From Streptomyces sp. DvalAA-43 (GTDB taxonomy: Bacteria; Actinomycetota; Actinomycetes; Streptomycetales; Streptomycetaceae): DNA of 64,000 nt. The notes beneath the pieces were generated by a model. The model did not search any database and was not told the DNA's origin. It saw only the letters and a program-made list of their open reading frames with translations. The stretch's first letter is position 1, and each line of letters opens with the position of its first letter. Where the stretch lies: NCBI RefSeq assembly GCF_900091725.1, contig NZ_FMBW01000030.1:62001-126000 (forward strand), read 5' to 3'. A program made the position numbers and the translations under genes. Shown in pieces: positions 1-9,124 of this stretch.

Positions 1-1
1 C

Positions 2-373
2 CCCGAGCTGGCCGCCGCCCGCCGCAGGCACCCTTCGCACCCCGACTTCGTACCGGTGCAGACCCCGGTCGTCACCGACCACGAGCGCACTGTGAACCGT
101 CTCGAAGAGCTCGCCGACAGCCGTACGGAGCTCGCCGATGTGCGCCCCGGCCCGCTCGGCACGCTCGACGTCTACGTCTTCGCCGACGGCACCACGCTCT
201 GTATGACCCCCGGCCACCGCGAGACGGCCGAGCGTCTGGCGGGTTCGCTGCTCGCCGGTGAGCACCCGGTCCTGCTGGGCGGCTCCGGTGTGTCCGGCGC
301 GTACGCCCTGACCTTCTCCTGCGGCAAGGAGAACGTGTACATCCTCGCCGACCGCGTCATCGCCTCGTTCTGA
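2..373 (+). CDS. Hypothetical protein, 3' part (N-terminus outside the window)
   Basis: The frame is open from the first bases of the window to a TGA at 371-373, so the true start lies upstream. A GTG at 56 is an internal candidate start, but the upstream residues read as ordinary coding sequence rich in Ala and Arg. About 123 residues are visible. The C-terminal half alternates short strands and loops and ends in a Cys-Gly-Lys motif followed by a hydrophobic tail; no signal peptide or membrane segment is visible. I do not recognise the family. Its stop is followed by the convergent small gene at 462-779. Confidence 0.6.
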   Translation, partial: PELAAARRRHPSHPDFVPVQTPVVTDHERTVNRLEELADSRTELADVRPGPLGTLDVYVFADGTTLCMTPGHRETAERLAGSLLAGEHPVLLGGSGVSGAYALTFSCGKENVYILADRVIASF

Positions 374-461
374 CACCTGCCGCCCGACACCACGGCGTCC
401 GGGCACAGCGGCTCTCGTCGGCCGCCGCCTCCGGGCCTCCCCCGGACCGCCGCCCCCGCCA

Positions 462-779
462 CTACGCGAACGCGCGCGCGGCCGCCTCGTCCACGTATCG
501 CACGGCCTCGTCCAGCTCAGCCGACGGGGCCGTTTCCAGTGCCACCGCCAGATCGCGGCCCGCCACGGCGAGCTGGTCGCCGATCGAGAAGATCCCGCCG
601 TCCGGCATGGCGCGCGGCTCCCGGTACGGCGCCTCGATCCGCTGGGCGCGCAGCGCCAGTTCCCGGGCCGTGGCCAGCCCTTCGGCGGCGGCACCGCGCT
701 GGAGGCGGCTCTGCGGGGCGGCGCGCAGCCGGTCGGCGAATCGGTCCACGGCGGTGATCAGGGGGGTCGTATCGAGCAC
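462..779 (-). CDS. Small hypothetical protein, 105 aa
   Basis: A 105-residue protein starting with GTG at 779. It is Ala/Arg/Glu-rich and predicted mostly helical, with no transmembrane segment, Cys pair or recognisable catalytic motif. Third codon positions are strongly G/C, which supports real coding over its antisense frames. It lies downstream of, and in the same direction as, the Bax-inhibitor-like gene, but a strong terminator hairpin (848-886) separates them, so it is probably transcribed separately. Function unknown. Confidence 0.55.
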   Translation of the reverse strand: MLDTTPLITAVDRFADRLRAAPQSRLQRGAAAEGLATARELALRAQRIEAPYREPRAMPDGGIFSIGDQLAVAGRDLAVALETAPSAELDEAVRYVDEAAARAFA

Positions 780-847
780 TCCGCGACCCTACGCGACGCC
801 GGGCGGCAGACGGCAGTCCGACGACAGCCCTGGGCCGCACGGGGAAA

Positions 848-886
848 CGGGAACGGCCCGCAGGCAGTGCCTGCGGGCCGTTCCCG
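848..886 (-). terminator. Rho-independent-type hairpin after the BI-1 family gene
   Basis: Bases 848-866 and 868-886 form an almost perfect inverted repeat of about 18 pairs (CGGGAACGGCCCGCAGGCA and its complement) with a minimal loop. It begins 17 bases beyond the stop of the minus-strand membrane protein gene. A U-tract is absent, as is common in high-GC actinomycetes. Confidence 0.8.
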
Positions 887-902
887 TCGTGCGGGCGAGG
901 GA

Positions 903-1790
903 TCAGTCGTCGCCGCTGAGGATGGAGAGCAGACGCAGCATCTCCAGGTAGATCCACACCAGGGTCATGGTGAGGCCGAAGGCCGCCAGCCAGGACTCCT
1001 CGCGAGGGGCGCCGTAGGCGATGCCGTCCTCGACCTGCTTGAAGTCCAGGGCCAGGAAGCACGCGCCCAGGATGATCCCGATGACGCCGAAGAGAATGCC
1101 GAGGCCACCGCTGCGGAAGCCCAGGCCGTCACCGCCGCCGAAGACGGCGAACAGCAGGTTGACCACCATCAGGAGCATGAAGCCCATGGCGGCGGCCATC
1201 ACGAAGCCGTAGAAGCGGCGGGTGACACGGATCCAGCGCATCTTGTACGCGAGCAGCACACCGGCGAAGACACACATGGTGCCCATCACGGCCTGCATCA
1301 CGACGCCCGGTCCGATGTACGTGCTGACCGCGCTGGAGATCACTCCGAGGAAGACACCCTCGAAGGCCGCGTACGAGACGATCAGCGCCGGCACCGGCTT
1401 GCGCTTGAAGGACTGGACGAGCGACAGGACGAACGCCACCAGGGCGGCGCCGATCGCGATGCCGTACGACTTGCCGAGGTTCGCCTCGTCGACCGGCAGC
1501 AGCGCCCAGGCGAGCGCGGCGCCGAGCACCACGGTGCCCAGCGTGATCGCGGTCCGCGTGACGACGTCGTCGATCGTCATCGCGCCGGTGCGCGCCGGGG
1601 CCTGCGGGGCGCCGTACTGGGCGTCCGGCTGGGCGTAGGGGTTGGTGGCGTACGGGTTGGCGGCGGCGCCCTGCGCGTACGGGTTGGCACCCGCTGCGGG
1701 GGCCCCGGCCTGCGGCGCCGCGTTGAAGCCCGCGTATCCGTTGTCGCGGCTGAAGCCCCGTCGCGAGAAGACCGGGTTGCTGCTCCTCAT
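903..1790 (-). CDS. Bax inhibitor-1/YccA family membrane protein, 295 aa
   Basis: The N-terminal ~80 residues are a cytoplasmic Pro/Ala/Tyr/Asn-rich tail with NPYA repeats. They are followed by about seven hydrophobic segments with the pattern of the BI-1/YccA (TMBIM) family, for example an AFEGVFLG-like segment and a C-terminal LDFKQVEDG followed by EESWLAAFGL. Members are pH- or calcium-sensitive leak channels in the inner membrane; the bacterial physiological role is unclear. The ATG at 1790 is chosen because GAGGAGTGAG sits just upstream; the frame extends 13 codons further without a ribosome site. Expressed alone, ended by the hairpin at 848-886. Confidence 0.88.
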   Translation of the reverse strand: MRSSNPVFSRRGFSRDNGYAGFNAAPQAGAPAAGANPYAQGAAANPYATNPYAQPDAQYGAPQAPARTGAMTIDDVVTRTAITLGTVVLGAALAWALLPVDEANLGKSYGIAIGAALVAFVLSLVQSFKRKPVPALIVSYAAFEGVFLGVISSAVSTYIGPGVVMQAVMGTMCVFAGVLLAYKMRWIRVTRRFYGFVMAAAMGFMLLMVVNLLFAVFGGGDGLGFRSGGLGILFGVIGIILGACFLALDFKQVEDGIAYGAPREESWLAAFGLTMTLVWIYLEMLRLLSILSGDD

Positions 1791-2125
1791 CTCACTCCTC
1801 CATGGCCACCCTGCGTGGCCTTCCCACAAGAGTAATGGGTAGGCAAAAGAATCAGACTAGTGCTTGGGGAGGATCTTTGCGGAAACCTGTCCGGGACGAC
1901 ATCCGCGCGTCGGTCACCGGTCCGCCCGCGGCCACCCACGAAAACCGGCTCACCCCATACCCTCCGGGCGCGCGGTCAAGTAACGTTCCGACCAACCGGT
2001 ACGGCGTCATCACTCCAGCGACGGGAGCGAAGGCTGAATCCATGGGGCATACGCTGCGAGTGGCCCGCGGGCCCGGGAACGGCCGCCGTCGAGGCGTTCC
2101 GCCGGCTCGGCCGCCAAGTGAGTAG

Positions 2126-2211
2126 TGGTGCCTGGAACCGGACTCGAACCGGTACGCCCCCGAGGGGCAGCGAGGTTTAAGCTCGCCGTGTCTGCATTCC
2201 ACCATCCAGGC
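2126..2211 (-). tRNA. bldA: tRNA-Leu, anticodon UAA (bldA)
   Basis: The minus strand reads as a complete 86-base type II (long variable arm) tRNA. The acceptor strand GCCTGGA pairs with TCCAGGC, followed by discriminator A and an encoded CCA (2126-2128). The anticodon arm GCGAG-CTTAAAC-CTCGC gives anticodon UAA, and the T arm carries GGTTCGAGTCC. In Streptomyces the single tRNA that reads UUA is bldA, which limits translation of the rare TTA-containing genes of development and secondary metabolism. An AT-rich patch at about 2280-2305, upstream on this strand, is the likely promoter area. Two genes in this window carry TTA codons (33658-34051 and 38485-39483). Confidence 0.95.
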
Positions 2212-2692
2212 CTGGCGCGCGGCTCCGCGTTGGCACATGACCCTATCCGGGGACTTCCCCCGAACAGCGGATCATTGGCGCGATGTTGTCTTATTTTATT
2301 GACCGCTTGAGGGGTCGTCAGCACCCGTGAAAGGGCATCGCCACATGCCTGGGCGGGGTAAGGGGCGCGGCGGACGGCAATCCGGATTGACGTAAAGTCG
2401 CCGCACCCGGACGGCGCATTCACCGGGCGCGCGCCGACGACCGCCGCGCATACGCCGGCGGACACGCCCCAGGGCTCCCGGGAAGCGGGCCGGTGACGGT
2501 TCCCCGGACCGACCGCCTCGGGGTCGGTGTCATACCGCAGGAGGACCCAGGGGCTTCCCGATGCGACTCAAGACTGCCCATGGAACGGGCACGCGGGCTG
2601 ACGACCGGCGGCGGTACGGCGGCGAGGATTGAAGGGTTCCGAACAACACCCCGGACGAGCCCTCGGCCGGAGCCCCGAACCAGGAGATTCCC
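2212..2692. other. Intergenic region between bldA and the ABC operon
   Basis: No convincing gene here; the open frames crossing it have no ribosome site and lack family features. The notable element is an unusually AT-rich stretch around 2280-2305 (TTGTCTTATTTTATTGACC on the plus strand) in otherwise GC-rich DNA, about 70-95 bases upstream of the bldA 5' end. Read on the minus strand it contains TAAAAT-like -10 material. The right part should hold the promoter of the ABC genes starting at 2693. Confidence 0.5.
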
Positions 2693-3463
2693 GTGACCAC
2701 CCTTTCCACCGCACCCCGCGTCACCACGGTGGCCGCCCGCGCCACGGACCTGTCGAAGGTCTACGGAGAGGGCGAGACCAGGGTGACCGCCCTGAACCGG
2801 GTCACCGTGGACTTCCCCCGGGGCGAGTTCACCGCGATCATGGGCCCGTCCGGCTCCGGCAAGTCCACGCTGATGCACTGCGTGGCCGGCCTCGACAGCT
2901 TCAGCAGCGGTTCGGTACGGATCGGCGACACGGAGCTCGGCTCCCTCAAGGACAAGCAGCTCACCCAGCTCCGCCGGGACAAGATCGGCTTCATCTTCCA
3001 GGCGTTCAACCTGCTGCCGACGCTGACGGCGTACGAGAACATCACGCTCCCCGTGGACATCGCGGGCCGCAAGCCCGACGCCGCGTGGGTGCGCCAGGTC
3101 ATCGACATGGTGGGCCTCTCCGACCGGCTGTCCCACCGGCCGACCGAGCTCTCCGGCGGCCAGCAGCAGCGCGTCGCGGTGGCCCGCGCGCTGGCCTCGC
3201 AGCCGGAGATCATCTTCGGTGACGAGCCGACCGGGAACCTCGACTCCCGCTCCGGCGCCGAGGTCCTCGGCTTCCTGCGCAACTCGGTGCGCGAGCTGGG
3301 CCAGACCGTGGTGATGGTGACCCACGACCCGGCGGCCGCCTCCTACGCGGACCGGGTGATCTTCCTCGCCGACGGGGCGATCGTGGACCAGATGCTCCAC
3401 CCCACCGCGGACGGGGTCCTCGACCGGATGAAGGCGTTCGACGCCAAGGGCCGCACCAGCTGA
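2693..3463 (+). CDS. ABC transporter ATP-binding protein, MacB/LolD type, 256 aa
   Basis: A single nucleotide-binding domain with Walker A GPSGSGKST (residues ~52-60), Q-loop FIFQAFNLLP, signature LSGGQQQRVAVARAL, Walker B IIFGDEP and H-loop VTHD. The FQAFNLLP and GDEPTGNLDS strings are typical of the LolD/MacB/FtsE group, which couples ATP hydrolysis to mechanotransmission through FtsX-type permeases rather than substrate passage through the membrane. The GTG start at 2693 follows AGGAGATTCCC. It is followed after 58 bases by its permease, and a very similar pair lies at 59278-62648. Confidence 0.93.
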   Translation: MTTLSTAPRVTTVAARATDLSKVYGEGETRVTALNRVTVDFPRGEFTAIMGPSGSGKSTLMHCVAGLDSFSSGSVRIGDTELGSLKDKQLTQLRRDKIGFIFQAFNLLPTLTAYENITLPVDIAGRKPDAAWVRQVIDMVGLSDRLSHRPTELSGGQQQRVAVARALASQPEIIFGDEPTGNLDSRSGAEVLGFLRNSVRELGQTVVMVTHDPAAASYADRVIFLADGAIVDQMLHPTADGVLDRMKAFDAKGRTS

Positions 3464-3521
3464 ACCCCGCCCTCCCCCGCGCCCTTTTCCGGCACCTCTC
3501 CCCATCCCAGGACTGACAGAC

Positions 3522-6050
3522 ATGTTCCGTACCGCCCTGCGCAATGTGCTCGCGCACAAGGCCAGGCTGCTGATGACCGTCCTCGCCGTGATGCTCGGCG
3601 TGGCCTTCGTCTCCGGCACGCTGGTCTTCACCGACACCCTCGGCAACGCCCTCCGCAACCAGTCGGCGAAGAGCTACGACGACGTCGCCGTCGCCGTCAC
3701 CACCTACGCCGACCAGCGCGACGACAAGACGTCCGGCATCACCGACGCCACCCTGAAGAAGATCCAGGGCCTGGACGGCGTCGCCGACGCCACCGGCCGG
3801 GTCTCCGGCTTCGCCGGGGTCGCCGACCCAGACGGCAAGCTGATCGGCAACGGCTGGTCGAACACCGGCGGGAACTACTCCCCCGGCAAGGACGGCAAGG
3901 ACTCCGCGTACACCTTCGTCGACGGGACCGGCCCGGCCGCGGCCGACCGGATCGCGCTCGACAAGGAGACCGCGAAGCGGGGCGAGTACCACGTCGGTGA
4001 CCGGGTCCGGGTCGCCACGAACGGACCGGTGAAGGAGTACACCCTCTCCGGTGTCTTCACCACCGAGGACGGCGCGGTCAACGCGGGCGGCAGCCTGGTC
4101 CTCTTCGACCCCGAGGTCGCCCAGAAGCTCTACCTCAAGCCCGGTGTGTTCAGGGACGTCAATCTGTCCGCCGCGCCCGGCGTCTCCGCCGAGAAGCTGC
4201 TGGCCGAGGTGAAGCCGCTGCTGCCCAAGAACGCCGAGGCCCAGACCGGCAAGGCGCTCGCGGACGACCAGGCCGAGCAGATCGAGAAGGGCCTGAGCGG
4301 TCTCAACGGGATGCTGCTCGCCTTCGCCGGCATCGCCCTGTTCGTCGGTGTCTTCCTGATCGCCAACACCTTCACCATGCTGGTGGCCCAGCGCACCAAG
4401 GAGCTGGCACTGATGCGCGCCGTCGGCGCCTCCCGCCGCCAGGTCAAGCGCTCGGTGCTCCTCGAAGCGGCCGTCGTCGGCCTGATCGCCTCGGTCGTCG
4501 GCTTCGCCCTCGGTCTCGGCCTCGCCATCGGACTGCGCTCCGCGATGGGCATGTTCGGCGGGAAGATCCCGGCCGGGCCCCTGATCGTCTCGCCCACCGC
4601 GGTCGTCGCCGCGTTCGCCGTCGGTGTCCTGATCACCGTGCTGGCCGCTTGGCTGCCCGCCCGCCGGGCCGCCAAGATCCCGCCGGTCGCGGCGATGAGC
4701 AGCGTGCACGCCACGGCGACCGTCAAGTCCCTGGTGGTGCGCAACTCGATCGGCGCGGTGCTCACCCTGCTGGGCGGGGCGGCGATCGTGGCGGGCGCGT
4801 CCAAGTCCGGATCGACCGGCCGGACCGTCATCGCGGTGGGTGCCTTCCTCACGCTGATCGGTGTCATCGTGCTGATCCCGCTGCTGTCGCGGCCGGTGAT
4901 CGCGCTGGTCCGCCCGATGCTGAAGCGGCTGTTCGGGGTCTCCGGCAAGCTGGCCGCGCAGAACGCGGTGCGCAACCCGCGTCGTACCGGCGCCACCGCC
5001 TCCGCGCTGGCGATCGGCCTCACGCTGGTCACCGGCATCTCGGTCCTCGGCGTCACTCTCGGCCAGGCGGTCGACCGGATGACCACGGACAACATCAAGG
5101 CCGACTACATGGTGACGATGGCGAGCGGCGGTTCGCTCGACGAGTCGACGCTCACCGCACTGCGCAAGGCCGACGGCGTCTCGGCGGTCTCGGCGCAGCA
5201 GGCCTCCTCGCTCCAGATCAAGGGCGAGTACCACTCCGTGTCCGGCGTCGCCCCCGGCGAGGTGCAGAAGCTCTTCACGCTGCCGACCGTCTCCGGCTCG
5301 CTCGACGCGCTGGAGAAGGGCGAGATCGCCGTCGACGAGAAGACGGCGAAGTCGAACGGCTGGAAGACCGGCGACACCCTGCCGGTGACGTTCGACGACG
5401 AGAAGAAGGGCGAGGTGAAGGTCGGGGCGGTCTTCCAGGGCAACGAGATGCTCTCCCCGGTCCTGATGCCGAAGGACATCGCCGACGCGCACGGCAGCCG
5501 GGCGGACATCCGGGAGATCTGGCTGAAGACGGACGGCGGCGCCTCCGACGCCAACGAGCAGGCCCTGGTGAAGGCGCTGGGCGACAACCCGGCGATGAGC
5601 ATCATGGACCGTCAGGACATCCGTGACATGTTCGGCGGCTCGGTCAACCTCGCGATGAACATCATGTACGGGCTGCTGGCGATGGCCCTGATCATCGCCG
5701 TGCTCGGGGTCATCAACACCCTGGCGATGTCGGTCTTCGAGCGTCAGCAGGAGATCGGCATGCTGCGGGCGATCGGGCTGGACCGCCGCAGGGTGAAGCG
5801 CATGATCCGGCTGGAGGCCGTGGTCATCTCGCTCTTCGGTGCGGTGGTCGGTGTCGCGCTCGGCATGTTCCTCGGCTGGGCGATCGGGCAGACGCTGTCC
5901 TCGGACATCCCGGGGTACGTGCTGGTCCTCCCGTGGGACCGGATCGCGGTCTTCCTGGTGCTGGCGGGGCTCGTGGGCGTGCTGGCCTCGCTCTGGCCGG
6001 CCCGCAGCGCCGCGAAGCTGAACATGCTGACGGCGATCAAGACCGAATAG
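3522..6050 (+). CDS. FtsX/MacB-type ABC permease, 842 aa
   Basis: The N-terminus carries one membrane segment (LLMTVLAVMLGVAFVSGTLVF) followed by a large extracytoplasmic domain to residue ~260. A three-helix FtsX core follows with the signature TKELALMRAVGASRRQVKRS. A second extracytoplasmic domain and a second FtsX core follow, with QQEIGMLRAIGLDRRRVKRM near the C-terminus. This duplicated arrangement is normal for actinobacterial permeases of about 850 residues. It pairs with the ATPase at 2693-3463 in one operon; substrate unknown. A perfect 21-bp stem hairpin ends the unit. Confidence 0.92.
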   Translation: MFRTALRNVLAHKARLLMTVLAVMLGVAFVSGTLVFTDTLGNALRNQSAKSYDDVAVAVTTYADQRDDKTSGITDATLKKIQGLDGVADATGRVSGFAGVADPDGKLIGNGWSNTGGNYSPGKDGKDSAYTFVDGTGPAAADRIALDKETAKRGEYHVGDRVRVATNGPVKEYTLSGVFTTEDGAVNAGGSLVLFDPEVAQKLYLKPGVFRDVNLSAAPGVSAEKLLAEVKPLLPKNAEAQTGKALADDQAEQIEKGLSGLNGMLLAFAGIALFVGVFLIANTFTMLVAQRTKELALMRAVGASRRQVKRSVLLEAAVVGLIASVVGFALGLGLAIGLRSAMGMFGGKIPAGPLIVSPTAVVAAFAVGVLITVLAAWLPARRAAKIPPVAAMSSVHATATVKSLVVRNSIGAVLTLLGGAAIVAGASKSGSTGRTVIAVGAFLTLIGVIVLIPLLSRPVIALVRPMLKRLFGVSGKLAAQNAVRNPRRTGATASALAIGLTLVTGISVLGVTLGQAVDRMTTDNIKADYMVTMASGGSLDESTLTALRKADGVSAVSAQQASSLQIKGEYHSVSGVAPGEVQKLFTLPTVSGSLDALEKGEIAVDEKTAKSNGWKTGDTLPVTFDDEKKGEVKVGAVFQGNEMLSPVLMPKDIADAHGSRADIREIWLKTDGGASDANEQALVKALGDNPAMSIMDRQDIRDMFGGSVNLAMNIMYGLLAMALIIAVLGVINTLAMSVFERQQEIGMLRAIGLDRRRVKRMIRLEAVVISLFGAVVGVALGMFLGWAIGQTLSSDIPGYVLVLPWDRIAVFLVLAGLVGVLASLWPARSAAKLNMLTAIKTE

Positions 6051-6095
6051 CAGGACGGACCGAAGGGCGGAACGGGCGGACTCCGCCCGCTACGC

Positions 6096-6142
6096 CCGGG
6101 GGCCGGTACACGCAGCACGGCGCTGCGTGTACCGGCCCCCGG
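6096..6142. terminator. Bidirectional terminator hairpin, 21-bp stem
   Basis: Bases 6096-6116 and 6122-6142 are perfectly complementary (CCGGGGGCCGGTACACGCAGC with its complement) around a 5-base loop. It lies between the convergent permease gene (ends 6050) and methyltransferase gene (ends 6156), and can serve both. Confidence 0.9.
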
Positions 6143-6155
6143 TCCGTTTCCGGTG

Positions 6156-7460
6156 TCAGCCGGTCGCGGACGCCGTCCAGGCGCGGGCCCGCAGCGGTGT
6201 GCGGGAGGCCCCGCCCTCCGCCGGGCGCACCACGAGGATCTGGTTGACGCCGATCTTGTTGTGCTCGAAGGAGAGGGCGGAGGCGGCCATGTAGAGGCGC
6301 CAGACCCTGGCCCGTCCGGGCGAGGTCATCCGGACCGCACGGTCCCAGTGCTCCTCCAGGTTGGCGACCCAGCGGCGCAGGGTCAGTGCGTAGTGCTCGC
6401 GCAGCGACTCGACGTCGCGGGCCTCGAAGCCCGCCTCTTCGAGAGTGGCCAGGGTCCGGCCCACCGGGGCCAGTTCACCGTCCGGGAAGACATAGGCGTC
6501 GATGAAGTCGTCCACGTGGTACGCGGACTCGTCCGGCTCGGGGCGGCGGGCGATCTGGTGGTTGAGCAGCCGGCCGCCGGGCTTGAGGAGTGCGTGGAGG
6601 TCGTCGGCGTACTCGCGGAAGCGGACCGCGCCGACGTGTTCCGCCATGCCGATCGACGAGATGGCGTCGTACGGGCCGTCCCTGACGTCCCGGTAGTCCT
6701 GGACCCGGATCTCGATCCGGTCGGTCAGGCCCTCCTCCGCGATGCGTTTCCTGGCGAAGGCGGCCTGTTCCACGGAGAGGGTCACGCCGGTGACCCGGGC
6801 GCCGTACTCGCGGGCCGCGTGGATGGCCATGGAGCCCCAGCCGCAGCCGACGTCGAGGAGGCGGTCGCCCTCCTTCAGCGCGAGCTTGCGGCAGACCAGG
6901 TCGAGCTTGTCGCGCTGGGCGTCCTCAAGGTTCCCGCCGTCCTCCCAGTAGGCACAGGAGTAGACCATGGACGGGCCCAGGACCAGTTCGTAGAAGTCGT
7001 TGCCCACGTCGTAGTGGTGGCTGATGGCCGCCTTGTCGCGGCGTTTGGTGTGGAGGGTGCCGGTGCGGCGGCGCACCTCCTCGGGCGGCGGGGGCGGCGG
7101 GGGCCAGGGGCCGGCCAGTTGCAGCAGCCCCTTGGCGAAGGCCCGCACCTTGGGGTCGCGGACCGGATGGACGCCGTCCTTCGCGTCGGCCCCGCGCTCC
7201 CAGATCAGCGCGGCCAGCAGGTCCAGGGCCTCGTAGAGATCGCCCTCGATGTCGAGCTCGCCCGCCACCCAGGCGCGGGCCAGGCCCAGTTCGCCCGGCT
7301 TCCAGAGCAGCCGGCGCAGTGCCCGGCGGTTCCGGATCACCAGGACGGGGGCACCGGGCGGTCCTGATTCGCTGCCGTCCCAGGCCCGGATACGGACCGG
7401 CAGCCTTTCTCCCAGCAACTCCTCGGCGAGAGCGGTCAGCCGCAACGCGGCGTCTGCCAT
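6156..7460 (-). CDS. Cyclopropane-fatty-acyl-phospholipid synthase family SAM methyltransferase, 434 aa
   Basis: The protein has an N-terminal lipid-binding-like region and a C-terminal class I SAM methyltransferase domain. Motif I reads LLDVGCGWGSMAIHAA, preceded by HYDVGNDFYELVLGPSMVYSCAYW, the hallmark of the CFA synthase/mycolic acid methyltransferase family. The later GMAEHVG segment corresponds to family active-site surroundings. Members methylate or cyclopropanate the double bond of unsaturated fatty acyl chains in membrane phospholipids. The ATG at 7460 is preceded by GGAGGTGTGCGCC. Its exact product (cyclopropane or methyl branch) cannot be told from sequence. Confidence 0.88.
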   Translation of the reverse strand: MADAALRLTALAEELLGERLPVRIRAWDGSESGPPGAPVLVIRNRRALRRLLWKPGELGLARAWVAGELDIEGDLYEALDLLAALIWERGADAKDGVHPVRDPKVRAFAKGLLQLAGPWPPPPPPPEEVRRRTGTLHTKRRDKAAISHHYDVGNDFYELVLGPSMVYSCAYWEDGGNLEDAQRDKLDLVCRKLALKEGDRLLDVGCGWGSMAIHAAREYGARVTGVTLSVEQAAFARKRIAEEGLTDRIEIRVQDYRDVRDGPYDAISSIGMAEHVGAVRFREYADDLHALLKPGGRLLNHQIARRPEPDESAYHVDDFIDAYVFPDGELAPVGRTLATLEEAGFEARDVESLREHYALTLRRWVANLEEHWDRAVRMTSPGRARVWRLYMAASALSFEHNKIGVNQILVVRPAEGGASRTPLRARAWTASATG

Positions 7461-7650
7461 GGCGCACACCTCCGTGATGGTGTTCCCAATGTGCCCAAAC
7501 ATGGTCGAACATGCCTGTCACCACGCCGGGCACCCGTGCGCCACGACGAGGTACGTACCCCTCAACACTCCGTGAGGCGTGCCCCATCCCGCTACAGCGC
7601 AATGGAAGAGCAAAATGGTTGTACACCACATACATGTGGGGCCGGGCACG

Positions 7651-7694
7651 CCGAAGGGGCCGCCCGCACCACGGATGGCGGACGGCCCCTTCGG
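7651..7694 (-). terminator. Terminator hairpin after ndh
   Basis: CCGAAGGGGCCG at 7651-7662 pairs with CGGCCCCTTCGG at 7683-7694, 45 bases beyond the stop of the minus-strand NADH dehydrogenase gene. The stem can be extended inwards by imperfect GC pairs. Confidence 0.7.
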
Positions 7695-7738
7695 GCGTTG
7701 TGCGTGTACTGCGACGGGCGAGTGGGCCCGCGGGCGGG

Positions 7739-9124
7739 CTAGGAGGCCTTGGCCTTCTCGCCCTCGGCCTTGACGGCGGCCGGGGCCGGGTTCGGCTTGG
7801 CGGCCTCGTAGAACTCCTCGCGCGGCGTCTCCATGGCGCCGAGCGAGACGACCTCACGCTTGAGGAACATCGCGAGGGTCCAGTCGGCGAAGATCCGGAT
7901 CTTGCGGTTCCAGGTCGGCATCGCCATGCCGTGGTAGCCACGGTGCATGTACCAGGCGAGGCGTCCCTTGAGCTTGATCTTCATCTTGCCCATGACGATC
8001 ATCGCGACGCCCTTGTGCAGCCCCAGACCGGCGACGGCACCCTTGTTGGCGTGGCTGTACTCCTTCTGCGGGAAGCCCCGCATGCCGGAGATGACGTTGT
8101 CGCCGAGGACCTTGGCCTGCCGCAGCGCGTGCTGGGCGTTGGGCGGGCACCAGGCGTTCGGGTTGCCGGCCTTGCGGCCGATCATGTCCGGGACCTGGGC
8201 GTTGTCGCCGGCGGCCCAGATGTAGTCGGTGCCCTGCACCTGGAGCTTCTCGGAGGTGTCCACGTGACCGCGCGGGCCGAGCGGCAGGCCGAAGCGGGCC
8301 AGCGCCGGGTTCGGCTTCACGCCGGCCGTCCACACGATGGTGTTGGAGTCGACCTCAAGGCCGTTCTTCAGCACCACGTGACCGTCGACGCAGGAGTCCA
8401 TGGAGGTCGAGAGGAAGACCTCGACGCCACGGGACTCCAGGTGCTCCCGGCCCCAGGTGCCCAGCTTCGGGCCGACCTCGGGAAGGATCTTGTCGGCGGC
8501 GTCGACGAGGATGAAGCGCATGTCCTCGCGCTTCACGTTCGTGTAGTACTTCGCCGCGTCGCGGGCCATGTCCTCGACCTCGCCGATGGTCTCCGCACCG
8601 GCGAAGCCGCCGCCCACGAAGACGAACGTCAGCGCCCTGCGGCGGACGTCCTCGTCGGTCGTCGAGTCAGCCTTGTCGAGCTGTTCGAGGACGTGGTTGC
8701 GCAGGCCGATGGCCTCCTCGATGCCCTTCATGCCGATGCCCTGCTCGGCGAGGCCGGGGATCGGGAAGGTGCGGGAGACCGCGCCCATCGCGATGACCAG
8801 GTAGTCGAAGGGCAGCTCGTAGGCCTCGCCGACGAGCGGCGCGACCGTGGCGACCTTGCGGTCCTGATCGATGGTCGTGACACGGCCGGTGAGTACCTCG
8901 GCCTTCGGCAGGACGCGTCGCAGCGGGACGACGACATGCCGAGGCGAGATGCTGCCGGCAGCAGCTTCGGGGAGGAAGGGCTGGTACGTCATGTACGAGC
9001 GCGGGTCGACGACCGTGACGGTCGCCTCGCCGTAGCGCATCTTCTTGAGAATGCGTCGAGCTGCGTACAGGCCTACGTACCCACCGCCTACTACGAGGAT
9101 CCTGGGACGCTCCGTGGTGCTCAT
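7739..9124 (-). CDS. ndh: Type II NADH dehydrogenase (NDH-2), 461 aa
   Basis: FAD/NAD(P)H two-dinucleotide-fold protein. The N-terminal FAD-binding GxGxxG reads RILVVGGGYVGLYAARRI, the second NADH-binding fold reads ALTFVFVGGGFAGAETIGEVED, and TIVWTAGVKPNP followed by DYIWAAGDNAQVPD gives the C-terminal FAD contact. NDH-2 transfers electrons from NADH to menaquinone on the cytoplasmic membrane face without pumping protons. The ATG at 9124 is used; an open extension upstream has no ribosome site. A palindrome resembling a Rex operator lies at 9158-9177, inside the leader region, which would link expression to the NADH/NAD+ ratio. Confidence 0.93.
   Translation of the reverse strand: MSTTERPRILVVGGGYVGLYAARRILKKMRYGEATVTVVDPRSYMTYQPFLPEAAAGSISPRHVVVPLRRVLPKAEVLTGRVTTIDQDRKVATVAPLVGEAYELPFDYLVIAMGAVSRTFPIPGLAEQGIGMKGIEEAIGLRNHVLEQLDKADSTTDEDVRRRALTFVFVGGGFAGAETIGEVEDMARDAAKYYTNVKREDMRFILVDAADKILPEVGPKLGTWGREHLESRGVEVFLSTSMDSCVDGHVVLKNGLEVDSNTIVWTAGVKPNPALARFGLPLGPRGHVDTSEKLQVQGTDYIWAAGDNAQVPDMIGRKAGNPNAWCPPNAQHALRQAKVLGDNVISGMRGFPQKEYSHANKGAVAGLGLHKGVAMIVMGKMKIKLKGRLAWYMHRGYHGMAMPTWNRKIRIFADWTLAMFLKREVVSLGAMETPREEFYEAAKPNPAPAAVKAEGEKAKAS

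Noticed and set aside
2126..2211. bldA as an integrated-element attachment site
   Set aside because: No integrase gene and no repeat of the tRNA 3' end noticed within the window.
3210..5492. A minus-strand 760-codon frame across the ABC permease
   Set aside because: Shadow of the permease, compositionally biased.
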